Notes: a model not told the origin generated them from the sequence alone. Shown: positions 42,948 to 52,588, numbered from the stretch's first letter. The stretch: DNA of 64,000 nt from Pirellula sp. (GCA_013822735.1 PNKZ01000026.1:1-64000); one strand, 5' to 3'. Made by a program: numbers and translations.

Positions 42948-43343
42948 TTACCGGCAACCGACATTGTCCTCCATTGCGCTCATCCAGTTATCAGGGTTGA
43001 TTGGACAATCCGCATCGGCAACGTGCCTGCCCGCAATCTGCAGAGAGCCAAGAGTCGCCATCGACTGTAAACAGGGCTTGAGTTCGTTCCACTGGGCGTC
43101 TGACAAGGCAGGAAGCCAGATGTGAATCCTCGTGCCCGGATCGAACATCTGCCCGCCGTTAAGACCAGGGATGACCGGCAGGATGCGCCCGTCAGCCGGA
43201 TAGGAGACGGCGATGCGACCTCCGCACGAGGTGACGCGCGCCAGTGCTTTGGCGCTTAACGCTCGCCGATTCAACCGCGCAACCAGTCTCCCTGCGAACA
43301 CAAGCGGTGATCGCAAAGCGGCATATAATTCAACACGACTCAT
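42948..43343 (-). CDS. Hypothetical protein, 131 aa
   Basis: A small basic protein without recognised domain. AGGAGGCC lies just upstream of the ATG at 43343, supporting this start over a longer one at 43379. It lies upstream of the sulfatase on the same strand, separated by about 95 bases. Confidence 0.55.
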   Translation of the reverse strand: MSRVELYAALRSPLVFAGRLVARLNRRALSAKALARVTSCGGRIAVSYPADGRILPVIPGLNGGQMFDPGTRIHIWLPALSDAQWNELKPCLQSMATLGSLQIAGRHVADADCPINPDNWMSAMEDNVGCR

Positions 43344-43449
43344 CCGAAGGGCCTCCTTTCCGGATCGATCAATGCACAAAATCCTCGTCGCCTTGAATTT
43401 CCAATGTTCTTGCGGGCCGGTCGCTCCATGTGAAGAATGCGCTTCGCGA

Positions 43450-43701
43450 TCATGCTTCGGGTTCGCCGCTATTTCCGCGTCGCTTTACGAAGACTTCGAT
43501 TCTGACATCGATTTCCTCGGCGAAAGCGCTATGTGTGAACCGGACGCCGAACGGGACCAGCACATAGTTCCAGCCCCTCAAATCCCATCCTCGGAGACTT
43601 TGGAGGGCTGGGGCATCGATGGCTTCGACGACCTCGGCCGCCGCTGCCAACGAGGTCAAGAGGGTTTTGATTTCATCAGGGGTCAATGGTCCGTCACTCA
43701 C
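43450..43701 (-). CDS. Small hypothetical protein, 83 aa
   Basis: GTG start at 43701 with GGAG at good spacing. A soluble, acidic protein with no recognised family. It lies 29 bases downstream of the RND permease gene on the same strand and is probably the last gene of that operon. Confidence 0.55.
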   Translation of the reverse strand: MSDGPLTPDEIKTLLTSLAAAAEVVEAIDAPALQSLRGWDLRGWNYVLVPFGVRFTHSAFAEEIDVRIEVFVKRRGNSGEPEA

Positions 43702-43730
43702 GCTGCATCTCCAGTGCGGTCGATGGCTTC

Positions 43731-46700
43731 TCAGCCTCTGACCGGGGTGTTCTCAGTGACCGGGCCAGGAGACGACGGGGCGGACGCGACCGCCCCGGCA
43801 CCCGCGAGATACTCGCCTTGCTGGCTAGGAAAAGCAGTCTCGTGCGGTGCTTTCCGTGGCCGCAGCCGGCCGACCCAGGACCAGAAGCGTGACCAGTATC
43901 GGGAAAAATCTTCCCACAGCGAGTAGGCCACGGGCGTCACGAGAAGCGTCAAGAGCAGTGAAAGCCCCTGGCCGCCGATGATGACTTTGGCCATGCTCGC
44001 GCGAGCGCCGGCACCAGGTCCTTGCCCAAGCGCGATGGGGACCATCGCGGCAATCAGCATCAAGGTCGTCATGAGGATCGGGCGTAAGCGGGTCTTGTTC
44101 GCTTCCAGAATCGCCGCATTGATCTCCATGCCCCGTGCTCGCAACACGTTGGTGTAGTCGATCTGCAAGATGCCGTTCTTTTTCACAATGCCGAACAGCA
44201 TGAACAGGCCGAAGACCGCGTAGATATCGAAGTTCGTCCGCAGGAGAAACAACGACAAGAATGCGAAGGGCAGCGTCAGGGGTAGAGCGAGCAAGATCGT
44301 GATCGGGTGGACCAGACTCTCGAATTGAGCCGCGAGCACCATGTACATGAACAGGAAACTCAGCAGAAACGCGATCACGAAATTCGTGTTCGATTCGGAA
44401 AGCAACTTCGCGCGGCCGATGAATTCGTGACGATACCCCGGAGGCAAATCCAATGTCCGCACGTAATCGCCGACATCCTTGATTGCCTCGCCCAAAGCGA
44501 TACCTTTCAGATTCGCGAGCACGACGATCTGCCGCTGCCGGCCGTAACGATCGATCGCCGTAGGGCCGATCGCCGATTCCAAACGGGCCACATTCGAAAG
44601 CCGAACCAGTCCCGCTTTCGTTGTCGGGATCGTCAGCGAATCGACGGCCGCGGGGTTGTCGCGGAACGATTGTTCGGCCCGCAGCCAGACATCGTATTGC
44701 TCGTCGCCTTCTTTGTACTTGCCGACCGGTTCGCCGCCGACGAGGATCCCGAGTGTCGAAGCGACGGTCTGCACCGACACACCCAGATCCGATGCCCGCT
44801 CACGATCAATCCGCACGCGCAGTTCCGGCTTGCTCAGTGACAGACTCGTGTCGACATCCACGTAGTGACCGCGAGTCTCCATCCATGCCACGATCTTGTC
44901 AGCGTATTCCTGAAGCTTAATCAGGTCGGGACCGACAAGATTCAAGTCCACGTCGACTTGCCGAAAACCCGTTGCCTGAAACGCCGCGACTTCCTGCACC
45001 GCCACGCGTAGATCGACGTATTCGCTCATGACTTTACGGGCATCGAGCATCACGTCGAACTGTGAATAATCGCGCTCGGCGAGGTCGACGAGCCGACAAT
45101 AGACGCGAGCTTCCGTGACATCGCCTTGTCCTTTTGCGACGCGTCCCGTCGTATCGCCGATGATTGTGAAAACATGCGTCACTCCCCGCAGTTGCTTGAG
45201 CCGGTCCTCAATTTCCAGGAGTAGCTTGTTTCCGCGATCAAGTGTGTAGCCTTCAGGAAGCGTCATCACGACTTCAAAATCACTCTGGTCATCCTTGGGT
45301 ACGAAGTCCTTGCCGATCCAGGAGAAGATTACGGGTGTCGAGAAGAGCGTGACCACCGACAGGAGAACGATGGCCCACCGGTGCCGCAGCGATAGGCGCA
45401 GTATCCACAAATACGAATTGTCCAGCAGCCGCGAGAAGAATCCCGCCTTGCTGGTCTTGTGGCCCGTCTCCAGCTTGAGGAATCGCGAACAGAGCATGGG
45501 CGTCATCGTGAACGAGACGAACATGCTCATCAGAATTGCAAAACCGACGGTGAAGCCGAAGGAGTTGAAGAACCGGCCAATGCGTCCCTGCATGAAGGCG
45601 ACCGGGATAAAGATCACCAGCAGCGACACCGTCGTCGCGACGACTGCGGAAGCGATCTCCGCGGTCGCGGAGCGGGCCGCTTCCATCGCCGAGCGGCCGT
45701 ACTCTTCCATGTGTCGGAAGATATTTTCATGCACGACCACGGCATCGTCGATTACGATGCCGATGGCCAGAATCAAGCCCAGCATCGTGATGTTGTTCAG
45801 CGAGAAGCCCATGTAGGACATGAAGGCAAAGGTCGGGATCATCGACATGGGAATCGCCAATGTCGCAATAATCGTCGTTCGCCAGTCACGGATGAAGACC
45901 AGGATCGTCAGGCTCACGAGGATCGCGGCCAGAACCAGATGGAATTTCACCTCTTCAATCGAGGCTTCGATGAAGCGCGACTGGTCGCGAATAATGACGG
46001 TCTTGAGATCGCTCGGCAGCAGCGGTGCAATCTTGCTTAGTCGTTCCTTGACCGCATGCACCACTTCCACCGTATTGGTTCCGGATTGTTTCTGCACAAT
46101 GAGGCTCACGGCGTTTTCGCCGTCGAGTCGGCTCAGGCCGCGCGGCTCCTCCACACCATCTTCCACGCGACCAATGTCGCGAATGCGAATCGGTTGATCC
46201 TTGCGGTTCGCGACAATGAGGTCGAGGAAATCGGACGACTTCTCCAGTCGCCCCATCGTGCGGAGCACGAGTTCCTGCGACCCTTGATCGACTCGTCCTC
46301 CCGGAAGTTCCAGGTTTTGCCGGATCAGCGCTTGCCTGACATCTTCCGCGGAAAGCATGTAGGCAACCAGCTTATCCGTATCGATGTAGACGTTGACCGC
46401 TCTTCGCTGACCGCCCACCAGGGTCACCGCGCCGACACCCTGGACGGTTTCGAGATCCTCTTTGATCGACTTGCGGGCGATCTCAGTGACTTCGCGAAAG
46501 TTGCGACCACCCGAAACGGCGATCGTCGCGACGGGGGCTGCGTCGATGTCGAATTTGTCGACGAGCGGAGGATCGGTGCCGACGGGCAAGCGACTGAGAA
46601 TCGTTGAGATTTTGTCGCGCACCTCTTGCGCGGCCGTATCCCCGTCTTTGTACAGGTGGAACTGGATCACGACCTGTGAGAAGCCTTCTTTAGTCGTCGA

Positions 46701-46943
46701 ACGCAATTCGTCGATGCCGGAAATCGTGTTGACGACCTCTTCCACTTCTTTCGTGATCGAGGTTTCCATCTCCTCAACGCTGGCCCCTTTGAGGGTCATC
46801 GTGACCACGACCACGGGCAAATCGACGTTAGGAAACAGGTCGACGCCCAACTGCGGATAAGCAGCCATTCCCAGCACGACCGGCGCGGCGACCAGCATGA
46901 GCGTGAAGATCGGCCGCCGAATGCAAATTTCCCAGATATTCAT
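43731..46943 (-). CDS. RND efflux permease (AcrB/MexF, HAE1-like) 1
   Basis: A 1070-aa inner-membrane proton-driven exporter. It shows the standard plan: first transmembrane helix (MNIWEICIRRPIFTLMLVAA), a large periplasmic loop, helices 2-6 with the proton-relay pair in GIVIDDAVVVHENI, a second periplasmic loop, and helices 8-12 with FGIVKKNGILQIDYTN and MVPIALGQGPGAGARA. It pumps small molecules through the adaptor at 46981-48312 to an outer-membrane channel. No outer-membrane gene lies in this operon; the channel at 50181-51797 may be shared. Confidence 0.95.
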   Translation of the reverse strand: MNIWEICIRRPIFTLMLVAAPVVLGMAAYPQLGVDLFPNVDLPVVVVTMTLKGASVEEMETSITKEVEEVVNTISGIDELRSTTKEGFSQVVIQFHLYKDGDTAAQEVRDKISTILSRLPVGTDPPLVDKFDIDAAPVATIAVSGGRNFREVTEIARKSIKEDLETVQGVGAVTLVGGQRRAVNVYIDTDKLVAYMLSAEDVRQALIRQNLELPGGRVDQGSQELVLRTMGRLEKSSDFLDLIVANRKDQPIRIRDIGRVEDGVEEPRGLSRLDGENAVSLIVQKQSGTNTVEVVHAVKERLSKIAPLLPSDLKTVIIRDQSRFIEASIEEVKFHLVLAAILVSLTILVFIRDWRTTIIATLAIPMSMIPTFAFMSYMGFSLNNITMLGLILAIGIVIDDAVVVHENIFRHMEEYGRSAMEAARSATAEIASAVVATTVSLLVIFIPVAFMQGRIGRFFNSFGFTVGFAILMSMFVSFTMTPMLCSRFLKLETGHKTSKAGFFSRLLDNSYLWILRLSLRHRWAIVLLSVVTLFSTPVIFSWIGKDFVPKDDQSDFEVVMTLPEGYTLDRGNKLLLEIEDRLKQLRGVTHVFTIIGDTTGRVAKGQGDVTEARVYCRLVDLAERDYSQFDVMLDARKVMSEYVDLRVAVQEVAAFQATGFRQVDVDLNLVGPDLIKLQEYADKIVAWMETRGHYVDVDTSLSLSKPELRVRIDRERASDLGVSVQTVASTLGILVGGEPVGKYKEGDEQYDVWLRAEQSFRDNPAAVDSLTIPTTKAGLVRLSNVARLESAIGPTAIDRYGRQRQIVVLANLKGIALGEAIKDVGDYVRTLDLPPGYRHEFIGRAKLLSESNTNFVIAFLLSFLFMYMVLAAQFESLVHPITILLALPLTLPFAFLSLFLLRTNFDIYAVFGLFMLFGIVKKNGILQIDYTNVLRARGMEINAAILEANKTRLRPILMTTLMLIAAMVPIALGQGPGAGARASMAKVIIGGQGLSLLLTLLVTPVAYSLWEDFSRYWSRFWSWVGRLRPRKAPHETAFPSQQGEYLAGAGAVASAPSSPGPVTENTPVRG

Positions 46944-46980
46944 ACTTTGACTCCGGAAGGAGCTTGTCGCCTGCGAACGG

Positions 46981-48312
46981 CTATTTGAGACGCGCCGTCT
47001 TGGCGATGTCTTCGCGCACCGAAACGCGCGTCCCTTTCGCCAGTTTGGACTGCCCGCTGATAACGACTACATCACCTGCCTGCAGTCCCCCGATCGCTTC
47101 CACCCAGCCGGGTCCTTGAGTACCGATGACGATTTCCACCTCCTGAGCCGTTTCTTCGCTCACCTTAAATACTTTGGATACTCCGGCAAAGCGCGTCACC
47201 GCTTCGAGCGGCACCGTCACGGCTTCATCCGCAGTCCCGACGATCACCTCGGCCTTGGCAAATCCACCATGTCTAAGCCGATGATCTGGATTGGGGATGT
47301 GAGCTTCGACGTCGAACGAGCGGCTTTGCGTGTCGACCGTGGGATTGATCCGGGCCACTTTGCCTGGAAACATTTCCTGCGGATACGCATCGACGCTGAC
47401 TTCAACATCCAAGCCCATTTTCACTTGCGACATGTAGCGTTCGGGAACCATCACATGCAGCTTGAGCACATCGTCCATCACCAGTTCAAACACAGGCGTG
47501 GAGGGAAAAGCCCGCACCATTTCACCGACCGATGCCAGTCGTTTTGCTACCACGAATTCCCCGGCGGCGGCCGATCGTGACTTGTCCGAAACTAAAGTTG
47601 GCGCCTTCACCTGCGTATCGCTCAGTTTCTGCCGAGCCACCGCGAGGAGCGATTCGCGATGCTTGATGGCTGCGAGTGTCGTCCGGGCATTGACCCGCGC
47701 CAGACGTAAAGCGACCGAGGCAACTTTCATGTCTGTTTCGGCCTGTTCATAGGCTTGCCCGGAACTCGCGTTCTGAGTCAACAGCGTTTTCTGACGCTCG
47801 AACTTCTGGCGTGCGTTCATGAACAGCAAGTTTGCACTTTCGACCCCCGGAAGCTGTTCGATATCGAAGTCGTTGGGAGGCGGTTGCTTCAGATCGAGCC
47901 GCGACAACTCTTGGTTGAGCGCTTGCTGCGCTTCATCGATTGCTAACTGGTAATCGGTCGGATCAAGTTCGAGCAAAGCCTTGCCTGGCGCAACGCGGTC
48001 ACCGACATCGAAGTGAACGGTTTGAACGCGCCCTTCCACTTTCGGCGTGATGGTGATTCGTTCAAATCCATGCAAGGTGCCGACAACAGAGACGCGGCGT
48101 TGGACCGGGCGTACCTCCACCGATGCCACGCTGACGGGCACCACGGCCGGAGCGCTTTTATCGCCGTCCGAATCCGCACTAGCGGCTTCAGGTTTCTTCC
48201 CATGACACCCCGCCAGGCTGGTCATGGTCATGACCATCGCGGCGGAAATGAAGAAGACTGCCGGGACCTGGAAAGCTCTTGGGCTTTTTTCGGCTGAGTG
48301 AACACTATTCAT
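46981..48312 (-). CDS. RND periplasmic adaptor lipoprotein (MFP) 1
   Basis: A 443-aa membrane-fusion protein. A lipoprotein signal ends in SLAGC (Cys36), followed by barrel-sandwich (lipoyl-like) parts ITPKVEGRVQTVHFDVGDRV, a long alpha-hairpin (about 120-260) and beta-barrel parts (DPTDYQLAID near the start of the hairpin and later RINPTVDTQSRSFDV). It bridges the permease to the outer-membrane channel. Start ATG at 48312 overlaps the end of the TetR gene by 8 bases, so the two are translationally coupled. Confidence 0.92.
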   Translation of the reverse strand: MNSVHSAEKSPRAFQVPAVFFISAAMVMTMTSLAGCHGKKPEAASADSDGDKSAPAVVPVSVASVEVRPVQRRVSVVGTLHGFERITITPKVEGRVQTVHFDVGDRVAPGKALLELDPTDYQLAIDEAQQALNQELSRLDLKQPPPNDFDIEQLPGVESANLLFMNARQKFERQKTLLTQNASSGQAYEQAETDMKVASVALRLARVNARTTLAAIKHRESLLAVARQKLSDTQVKAPTLVSDKSRSAAAGEFVVAKRLASVGEMVRAFPSTPVFELVMDDVLKLHVMVPERYMSQVKMGLDVEVSVDAYPQEMFPGKVARINPTVDTQSRSFDVEAHIPNPDHRLRHGGFAKAEVIVGTADEAVTVPLEAVTRFAGVSKVFKVSEETAQEVEIVIGTQGPGWVEAIGGLQAGDVVVISGQSKLAKGTRVSVREDIAKTARLK

Positions 48313-48955
48313 GGGAACCTCGCTTGGAGTCCGCCAACAAGCCGTGGAAGAGGATGTCCAAGGCATCTTTGCATTGGCTGGCCGGCGATGCTTTTCGGCC
48401 GGCGAAATAGTTGGTGAACATCATTCCGTAGAGCAGGTCCGAAATAACATCCGCAATCCGATCCACTGGCACTTCGCGAAACGTTCCGCTGCGGATCAAC
48501 TCCCCATACAGATCTTGCCAGGGACGCATGTTCGCTTCGCGATGTACGAAATAGGTGGGCCTCTGGCGATCGCGGAAATTGGCTCGTTCCTGGACCAACA
48601 GCTCGACGATCTCTGGGCGCTCGTCGAAGAATGTCAGGTAAGCCAAGACGCCTTCTGCGATTCGATCCAGTGGCTGTTTTGCGGAAGCGGCGGCGGCATC
48701 GACGGCCAGCTTCAAATTCCGCATCCCGTGATCGACGGCTGCCAGAAATAGCTCTTCCTTGCTGGGGAAATAGCGGTAGATGGTACCTTTTCCGACGCCC
48801 GTTTTGTCGGCAATTTCCTGAACGTCCGCAGCCGCAAATCCGCATTTGGAGAAGATTGCTGTGGCAGCGTCGAGGATTTCCGCACGACGACGTTCCTGAC
48901 GATCGGCATCCGGCGGACGCCCCACCGGACGGTTACTTTTTGAGGCGATCCGCAT
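48305..48955 (-). CDS. TetR-family regulator 1
   Basis: A 216-aa repressor. Basic N terminus, then the TetR helix-turn-helix (EILDAATAIFSKCGF, VQEIADKTGVGKGTIYRYFPSKEELF) and an all-helical ligand domain that resembles the second TetR here (QERANFRDRQRPTYFVHRE). It is first gene of the operon TetR-adaptor-permease and likely represses it. A palindromic operator, ACGGAC-TC-GTCCGT, lies at 48987-49000 just upstream. ATG at 48955; upstream ATG at 49012 would cover the operator and is rejected. Confidence 0.93.
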   Translation of the reverse strand: MRIASKSNRPVGRPPDADRQERRRAEILDAATAIFSKCGFAAADVQEIADKTGVGKGTIYRYFPSKEELFLAAVDHGMRNLKLAVDAAAASAKQPLDRIAEGVLAYLTFFDERPEIVELLVQERANFRDRQRPTYFVHREANMRPWQDLYGELIRSGTFREVPVDRIADVISDLLYGMMFTNYFAGRKASPASQCKDALDILFHGLLADSKRGSHE

Positions 48956-48986
48956 GGACAGGAATCTCCCAAGCCACTGTTTATTA

Positions 48987-49000
48987 ACGGACTCGTCCGT
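48987..49000. promoter_or_regulatory. Operator palindrome upstream of TetR 1 operon
   Basis: ACGGAC-TC-GTCCGT is a perfect palindrome, 32 bases before the tetR-1 start codon. The half-site matches those found near TetR 2 (GAC-N-GAC-N2-GTC-N-GTC). Confidence 0.7.
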
Positions 49001-49117
49001 CCGATAACACAAGAATAGTGGGGTGCCGAAGTTGCGTCAATCCCAGCTTTTGAAGCCGGCGGCGCGGCTGGCCGGCACATATAGCAGCCCCGCAGTCCAT
49101 ACCACCACGTTACAACC

Positions 49118-49519
49118 ATGCAAATTCTAGTTGCTGACGATGATGCGCATGCCGTCGAAACCCAAACTCTCATTCTTCGACGCCGTGGCTTTTCCGTTGT
49201 CGGCTGCACTGAGGGGAAAGACGTGATGCCGTTAGTCAAGCAACATCGGCCGGAAGTTCTGTTGCTTGACTTAGCAATGCCCGGCATGAATGGGTTCGAC
49301 ATTGCTCTGGAGCTTAAAGCAAATCCCGACCTGCGACCGAAACTGCTCATCGCAATCACCGGCCTTTGCGACGACGGCGCAAAAGAAATGACGGATCGAG
49401 TCGGGTTCGACTTTCATCTTGTCAAGCCGCTGAAGCTCTTGGACTTGCTGACGATTCTCGCAACGGTGTTTCCAGACGGCGACGCCACCGACCAAAGTGA
49501 AGAACGCTTTCGAACATAA
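49118..49519 (+). CDS. Single-domain response regulator (CheY-like)
   Basis: A 133-aa receiver domain: acidic pair Asp7-Asp8 in VADDDA, phospho-acceptor Asp51 in LLLDLAMPG, Thr81 in AITGL and Lys103 in LVKPL. No output domain, so it acts through protein contacts. It is divergent from the TetR-1 operon. No histidine kinase gene lies nearby, so it is an orphan. Confidence 0.88.
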   Translation: MQILVADDDAHAVETQTLILRRRGFSVVGCTEGKDVMPLVKQHRPEVLLLDLAMPGMNGFDIALELKANPDLRPKLLIAITGLCDDGAKEMTDRVGFDFHLVKPLKLLDLLTILATVFPDGDATDQSEERFRT

Positions 49520-49755
49520 CGTCTTTTTTGAACCGCTCCGCTTGGGGCCGAAATGAGTCGGCGGTGGGCGAGTCCGTATTGTTTTTGAGCCGGTTTCTCG
49601 GCGAGTTTTTTGGTAAGAAACGACCCTGCCTAATTCGACCCGATCCTCGGGCAGATTAGGCCCCGCACGGGGCACCGATAACGGCTGCTGACAATTCGCC
49701 TGCGGAACTTCACCACACGGCCGAGCATTGGCGAGCGCGGGAAACGCCGGAACGC

Positions 49756-50184
49756 TTACTGGTCGATCTTGCCAGAGCACGTCGGTGGTCGCAGCCAATG
49801 ACAGGGCGCAAGCGGAACGCACTTGTACCACGCATTTGTCATTGGACGACACGGCGATGGCGGCGGCTTGGGGCAGTAGTTATCCGGGCAGCAGGACATT
49901 TCCGGGCACGGCAAAACCAGACACGGTTTGGGGCAGTACGTGTCAGGACAGCAACTAGAAACCCGAGAGACGCAGGGCGATGGTTTACGTCCATAATCGT
50001 CGGGGCAACACAATGGGCACTGGCCTACGCCACCCGGGCCCTTGCTTGGCGGAGCCTTTGCAACGCAAGACTCATTGGCAGACGTGATCGCCCGCCCCGC
50101 GGTCAATAGGCCGACCACAATCAATCCGGTAATGCGTGCCGCCAGAATAGTTCGCCGGCCCTTCGTTTTCGGTTCGAGTTTCAT
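49756..50184 (-). CDS. Secreted Cys-Pro-rich repeat protein, 142 aa
   Basis: A signal peptide/anchor (about residues 14-33) precedes three repeats of CCPDDYGRKP, CCPDTYCPKP and CCPDNYCPKP with 17 cysteines in all. Disulfide-rich or metal-binding character is likely. It starts inside the stop codon of the outer-membrane channel gene (overlap of 4 bases, ATGA), so the two are translated together; it is probably exported and may be an accessory part of that pump. Confidence 0.7.
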   Translation of the reverse strand: MKLEPKTKGRRTILAARITGLIVVGLLTAGRAITSANESCVAKAPPSKGPGGVGQCPLCCPDDYGRKPSPCVSRVSSCCPDTYCPKPCLVLPCPEMSCCPDNYCPKPPPSPCRPMTNAWYKCVPLAPCHWLRPPTCSGKIDQ

Positions 50185-51797
50185 TCGTCCGTCCTTTCAA
50201 ATTCGGGCACCGGTTGTGGCTCGGGCAGCACATCGGGAGCGGGTGGCAGCGGCGGGCCGCCGGGCAACTCAGCCGAAGATATTCCACCCTTCGAGGGATC
50301 AAGCCGGATTTCCCAGCCGCCGCCCAATGCCCGGTAGAGATCGACGAGGCTCGTAGCGGCGTTGCCGCGGGCGACCGCCAGTAACTCTTGCTGGTTGAGG
50401 AGCAACTGCTGAACGGTGAACAGGCGGTTGAAGTCGATCTCGCCCTCCCGGTACTTGACCTGCGCCACACGTTCGGCTTCAAGCGCCTGGTGGGCGCTCT
50501 CTTCCCTTAATTTGATCTGATCGGTGAAGTGCAAGTAAGCAACGATGGCGTTCTCCGCTTCTTCGTTGGCTTGCAACACGGTCTGCTGGTAACTGGCGAC
50601 CAGTTGCTGGAATCGAGCATCCTGAACGCGAATGTTGTTCAAGAGTCGTCCGTAGTTGAGCACGTTCCAGCGCAGCGACGGTCCTATGGTCCCCCCGAAA
50701 GCGCCACTCTTGAAGACATCACTAAAGTGTTCGGCCTCCCACGCCATCATGCCGTTAATCGAAATGTGGGGATAGAGTTCAGACTGGGCGATTCCGATTT
50801 CCGCACTCTGGGCGGCAACCAATCGTTCGGCGCGTCGCACATCGGGCCGTCGCCATATCAATTCGGCAGGTACGCCCACGGTGACGACATCGGAAGCGTG
50901 AGGAATCGAAGCCGGGCCGTCCAGCATGTACGAGAGGTCGTGAGGGGGCATGCCCATCAGCACTGCCAACCGGTTTTGAGCCTGTCGACGCTGAATTTCA
51001 AAGGCTTCAATGGCCGCCAAGGTATTGCCCAGATTTGCCTTCGCTTGCGGCGTATCCAGTTCGCTGTCGACGGCTTTCGCGTCCAGCCGAGCCTGAGCTA
51101 CGCGAACGCTTTCATTCTGTAGGGTGGCATTTTCGCGAGCAACGTCGAGACGTTGCTCCACCGCTCGCAGTTCCACGTAGGTCGCCGCCACTTCGCCGAT
51201 CAGCAAGACGAGGGCCTCGTCGAATCCTTCCACCGAGGCGTCCAGCCGCGCATCGGCGCCCTCGATGGCGCGCCGATACCGGCCCCAGAAGTCCAACTCC
51301 CAGGCGAGAGTGCCGCCCACTCTCCAATTGCTGAATTGCGGTGCCGCCAGATTTGAGAACGGTGAACCGGCAGGAATTGCTGGGAACAGGGCCGTCTGCT
51401 GACTGCGCTGCGTGCGTGTGTAATCGGCATTGATCTGCTGGAGCTGCGGAAAGAGATTGCCTGCCACCACTCCGCGCTGGGCCTGGGCTTCTGCGACACG
51501 GAAACCCGCTTCGCGCAGCGTGATATTCTGCGAGTACGCCGTCTGCACGAGGCGGTTGAGTACCGGATCGTTGAAGACGTTCCACCAAGCGCGATAGTCC
51601 CCACGCTCGCTGGAAATCCGCGAGCTTCGGGAGTCAATCCATTCGTCGGCCACCGGCGCAGCGGGCCGCTTGTAGTTGGGGCCAACTTTCAATCCGTTGT
51701 GAATGTATTCCCGCACTCCGGTGCAGCCCGACCCGCAAATGAGCACCAGTAAGAATACCGGCGCGAAGGCGGCGAGTCGCCGAGAACGTACAGCCAT
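50181..51797 (-). CDS. TolC/OprM-like outer-membrane efflux lipoprotein
   Basis: A 538-aa outer-membrane factor (NodT/OprM type). It has a lipobox CGSGC (Cys25), the NodT-type start VGPNYKRPAAPV, and two repeated alpha-hairpin segments (FRVAEAQAQRG and a second near residue 395 with VAAQSAEIGIAQSELYPH) that build the trimeric channel. GGAGG lies 8 bases before the ATG. It is divergent from the TetR-2/adaptor/permease operon and shares an operator motif with it. It likely completes one or both RND pumps. Confidence 0.93.
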   Translation of the reverse strand: MAVRSRRLAAFAPVFLLVLICGSGCTGVREYIHNGLKVGPNYKRPAAPVADEWIDSRSSRISSERGDYRAWWNVFNDPVLNRLVQTAYSQNITLREAGFRVAEAQAQRGVVAGNLFPQLQQINADYTRTQRSQQTALFPAIPAGSPFSNLAAPQFSNWRVGGTLAWELDFWGRYRRAIEGADARLDASVEGFDEALVLLIGEVAATYVELRAVEQRLDVARENATLQNESVRVAQARLDAKAVDSELDTPQAKANLGNTLAAIEAFEIQRRQAQNRLAVLMGMPPHDLSYMLDGPASIPHASDVVTVGVPAELIWRRPDVRRAERLVAAQSAEIGIAQSELYPHISINGMMAWEAEHFSDVFKSGAFGGTIGPSLRWNVLNYGRLLNNIRVQDARFQQLVASYQQTVLQANEEAENAIVAYLHFTDQIKLREESAHQALEAERVAQVKYREGEIDFNRLFTVQQLLLNQQELLAVARGNAATSLVDLYRALGGGWEIRLDPSKGGISSAELPGGPPLPPAPDVLPEPQPVPEFERTDE

Positions 51798-51864
51798 CTT
51801 TCGGTCCTCCGTGACCAATTACTCCGCTCATAGCCCTGCCGAATTGAAATGGCTAGTGCGCCAT

Positions 51865-51894
51865 GATATAATTTTCGGACCGACTAGTCCGCAA
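51865..51894 (-). promoter_or_regulatory. Putative promoter for outer-membrane channel gene with overlapping operator
   Basis: On the minus strand a TTGCGG-like -35 (51889-51894) and TATATC-like -10 (51865-51870) are separated by 18 bases. The operator GACCGAC-TA-GTCCGCA (51878-51893) covers the -35 and spacer, which would allow direct TetR repression. Confidence 0.5.
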
Positions 51895-52023
51895 ATTAGT
51901 CATCGGCGGAATCCTGGTTTCACTTGATGCACAACCCGTGCTATCGGAATTATCCAAAACTCTGCCAGGACGGTCGCAACAGTTTTTCCGATCTTGACGA
52001 GGTGTCGCGTCGAATATCTTGCA

Positions 52024-52039
52024 GACTGACTAGTCAGTC
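52024..52039. promoter_or_regulatory. TetR-type operator
   Basis: Perfect palindrome GACTGAC-TA-GTCAGTC. It matches the half-site pattern GAC-N-GAC found at four other places near the two tetR genes. Confidence 0.65.
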
Positions 52040-52523
52040 ATGTAATGGTAGTGGACCAATTGGACCGTGCGAGAAGCATGGCGAATCTGGCAATCGGAAC
52101 GCATATTTCTTTTCGATTTTAGATATCGCTAGTTGTGCTGGCTTTCGGTTTGGCGAGCGAGCTCGCGAGGCAGCCCCGCCGGGGCACGTTCCTCCAATGT
52201 GGCACCACCTGCGGACTCGTCCATGTTTGCTGCCAATAGGACCAAGCATCCTTGCCCCATCGGCGCCTGGTTCACAGACACGTAGTTTGGCAGTCCCTGC
52301 CGCGGGGCTTCAACTGAGTGGCGGAGCATTCAATCCTCGTACGTTCGCCGCCACTATTGTTTTTGGCGACAGCTTGACTGTCGAAACAGGTTGGGCCTGG
52401 CAGGGGCCGACCCAGGTTATCTGTTGCGGGTTGGGGTGCAGTACTTCACTAGTCACACACGGCAGTTTGAATTCCTCGGGTGTTCCGAGGATTTCGTGAG
52501 CATCGGAATTTCGCTCGACGATC

Positions 52524-52539
52524 GACGGACCAGTCCGTC
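52524..52539. promoter_or_regulatory. TetR-type operator abutting -35
   Basis: Perfect palindrome GACGGAC-CA-GTCCGTC that ends one base before the -35 hexamer of the tetR-2 promoter. Confidence 0.75.
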
Positions 52540-52568
52540 TTGAAATCTCTCCCACGCCGTGTTATTAG
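52540..52568 (+). promoter_or_regulatory. Sigma-70-type promoter of the TetR 2 operon
   Basis: TTGAAA (52540-52545) and TATTAG (52563-52568) with the ideal 17-base spacer. It lies between two operators. The transcription start would fall near 52575, after the ATG at 52570, so the GTG at 52603 is the better start of the regulator. Confidence 0.7.
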
Positions 52569-52572
52569 TATG

Positions 52573-52588
52573 GACGGACCAGTCAGTC
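52573..52588. promoter_or_regulatory. TetR-type operator over transcription start
   Basis: Near-palindrome GACGGAC-CA-GTCAGTC, over the expected transcription start of the tetR-2 operon. Binding here would block transcription. Confidence 0.7.

Noticed and set aside
41884-43125. Plus-strand open frame of 413 codons
   Set aside because: Antisense of the sulfatase; no recognisable protein.
51924-52499. 191-codon plus-strand frame between OMF and TetR 2
   Set aside because: Covers an operator, no ribosome site, no protein-like pattern.
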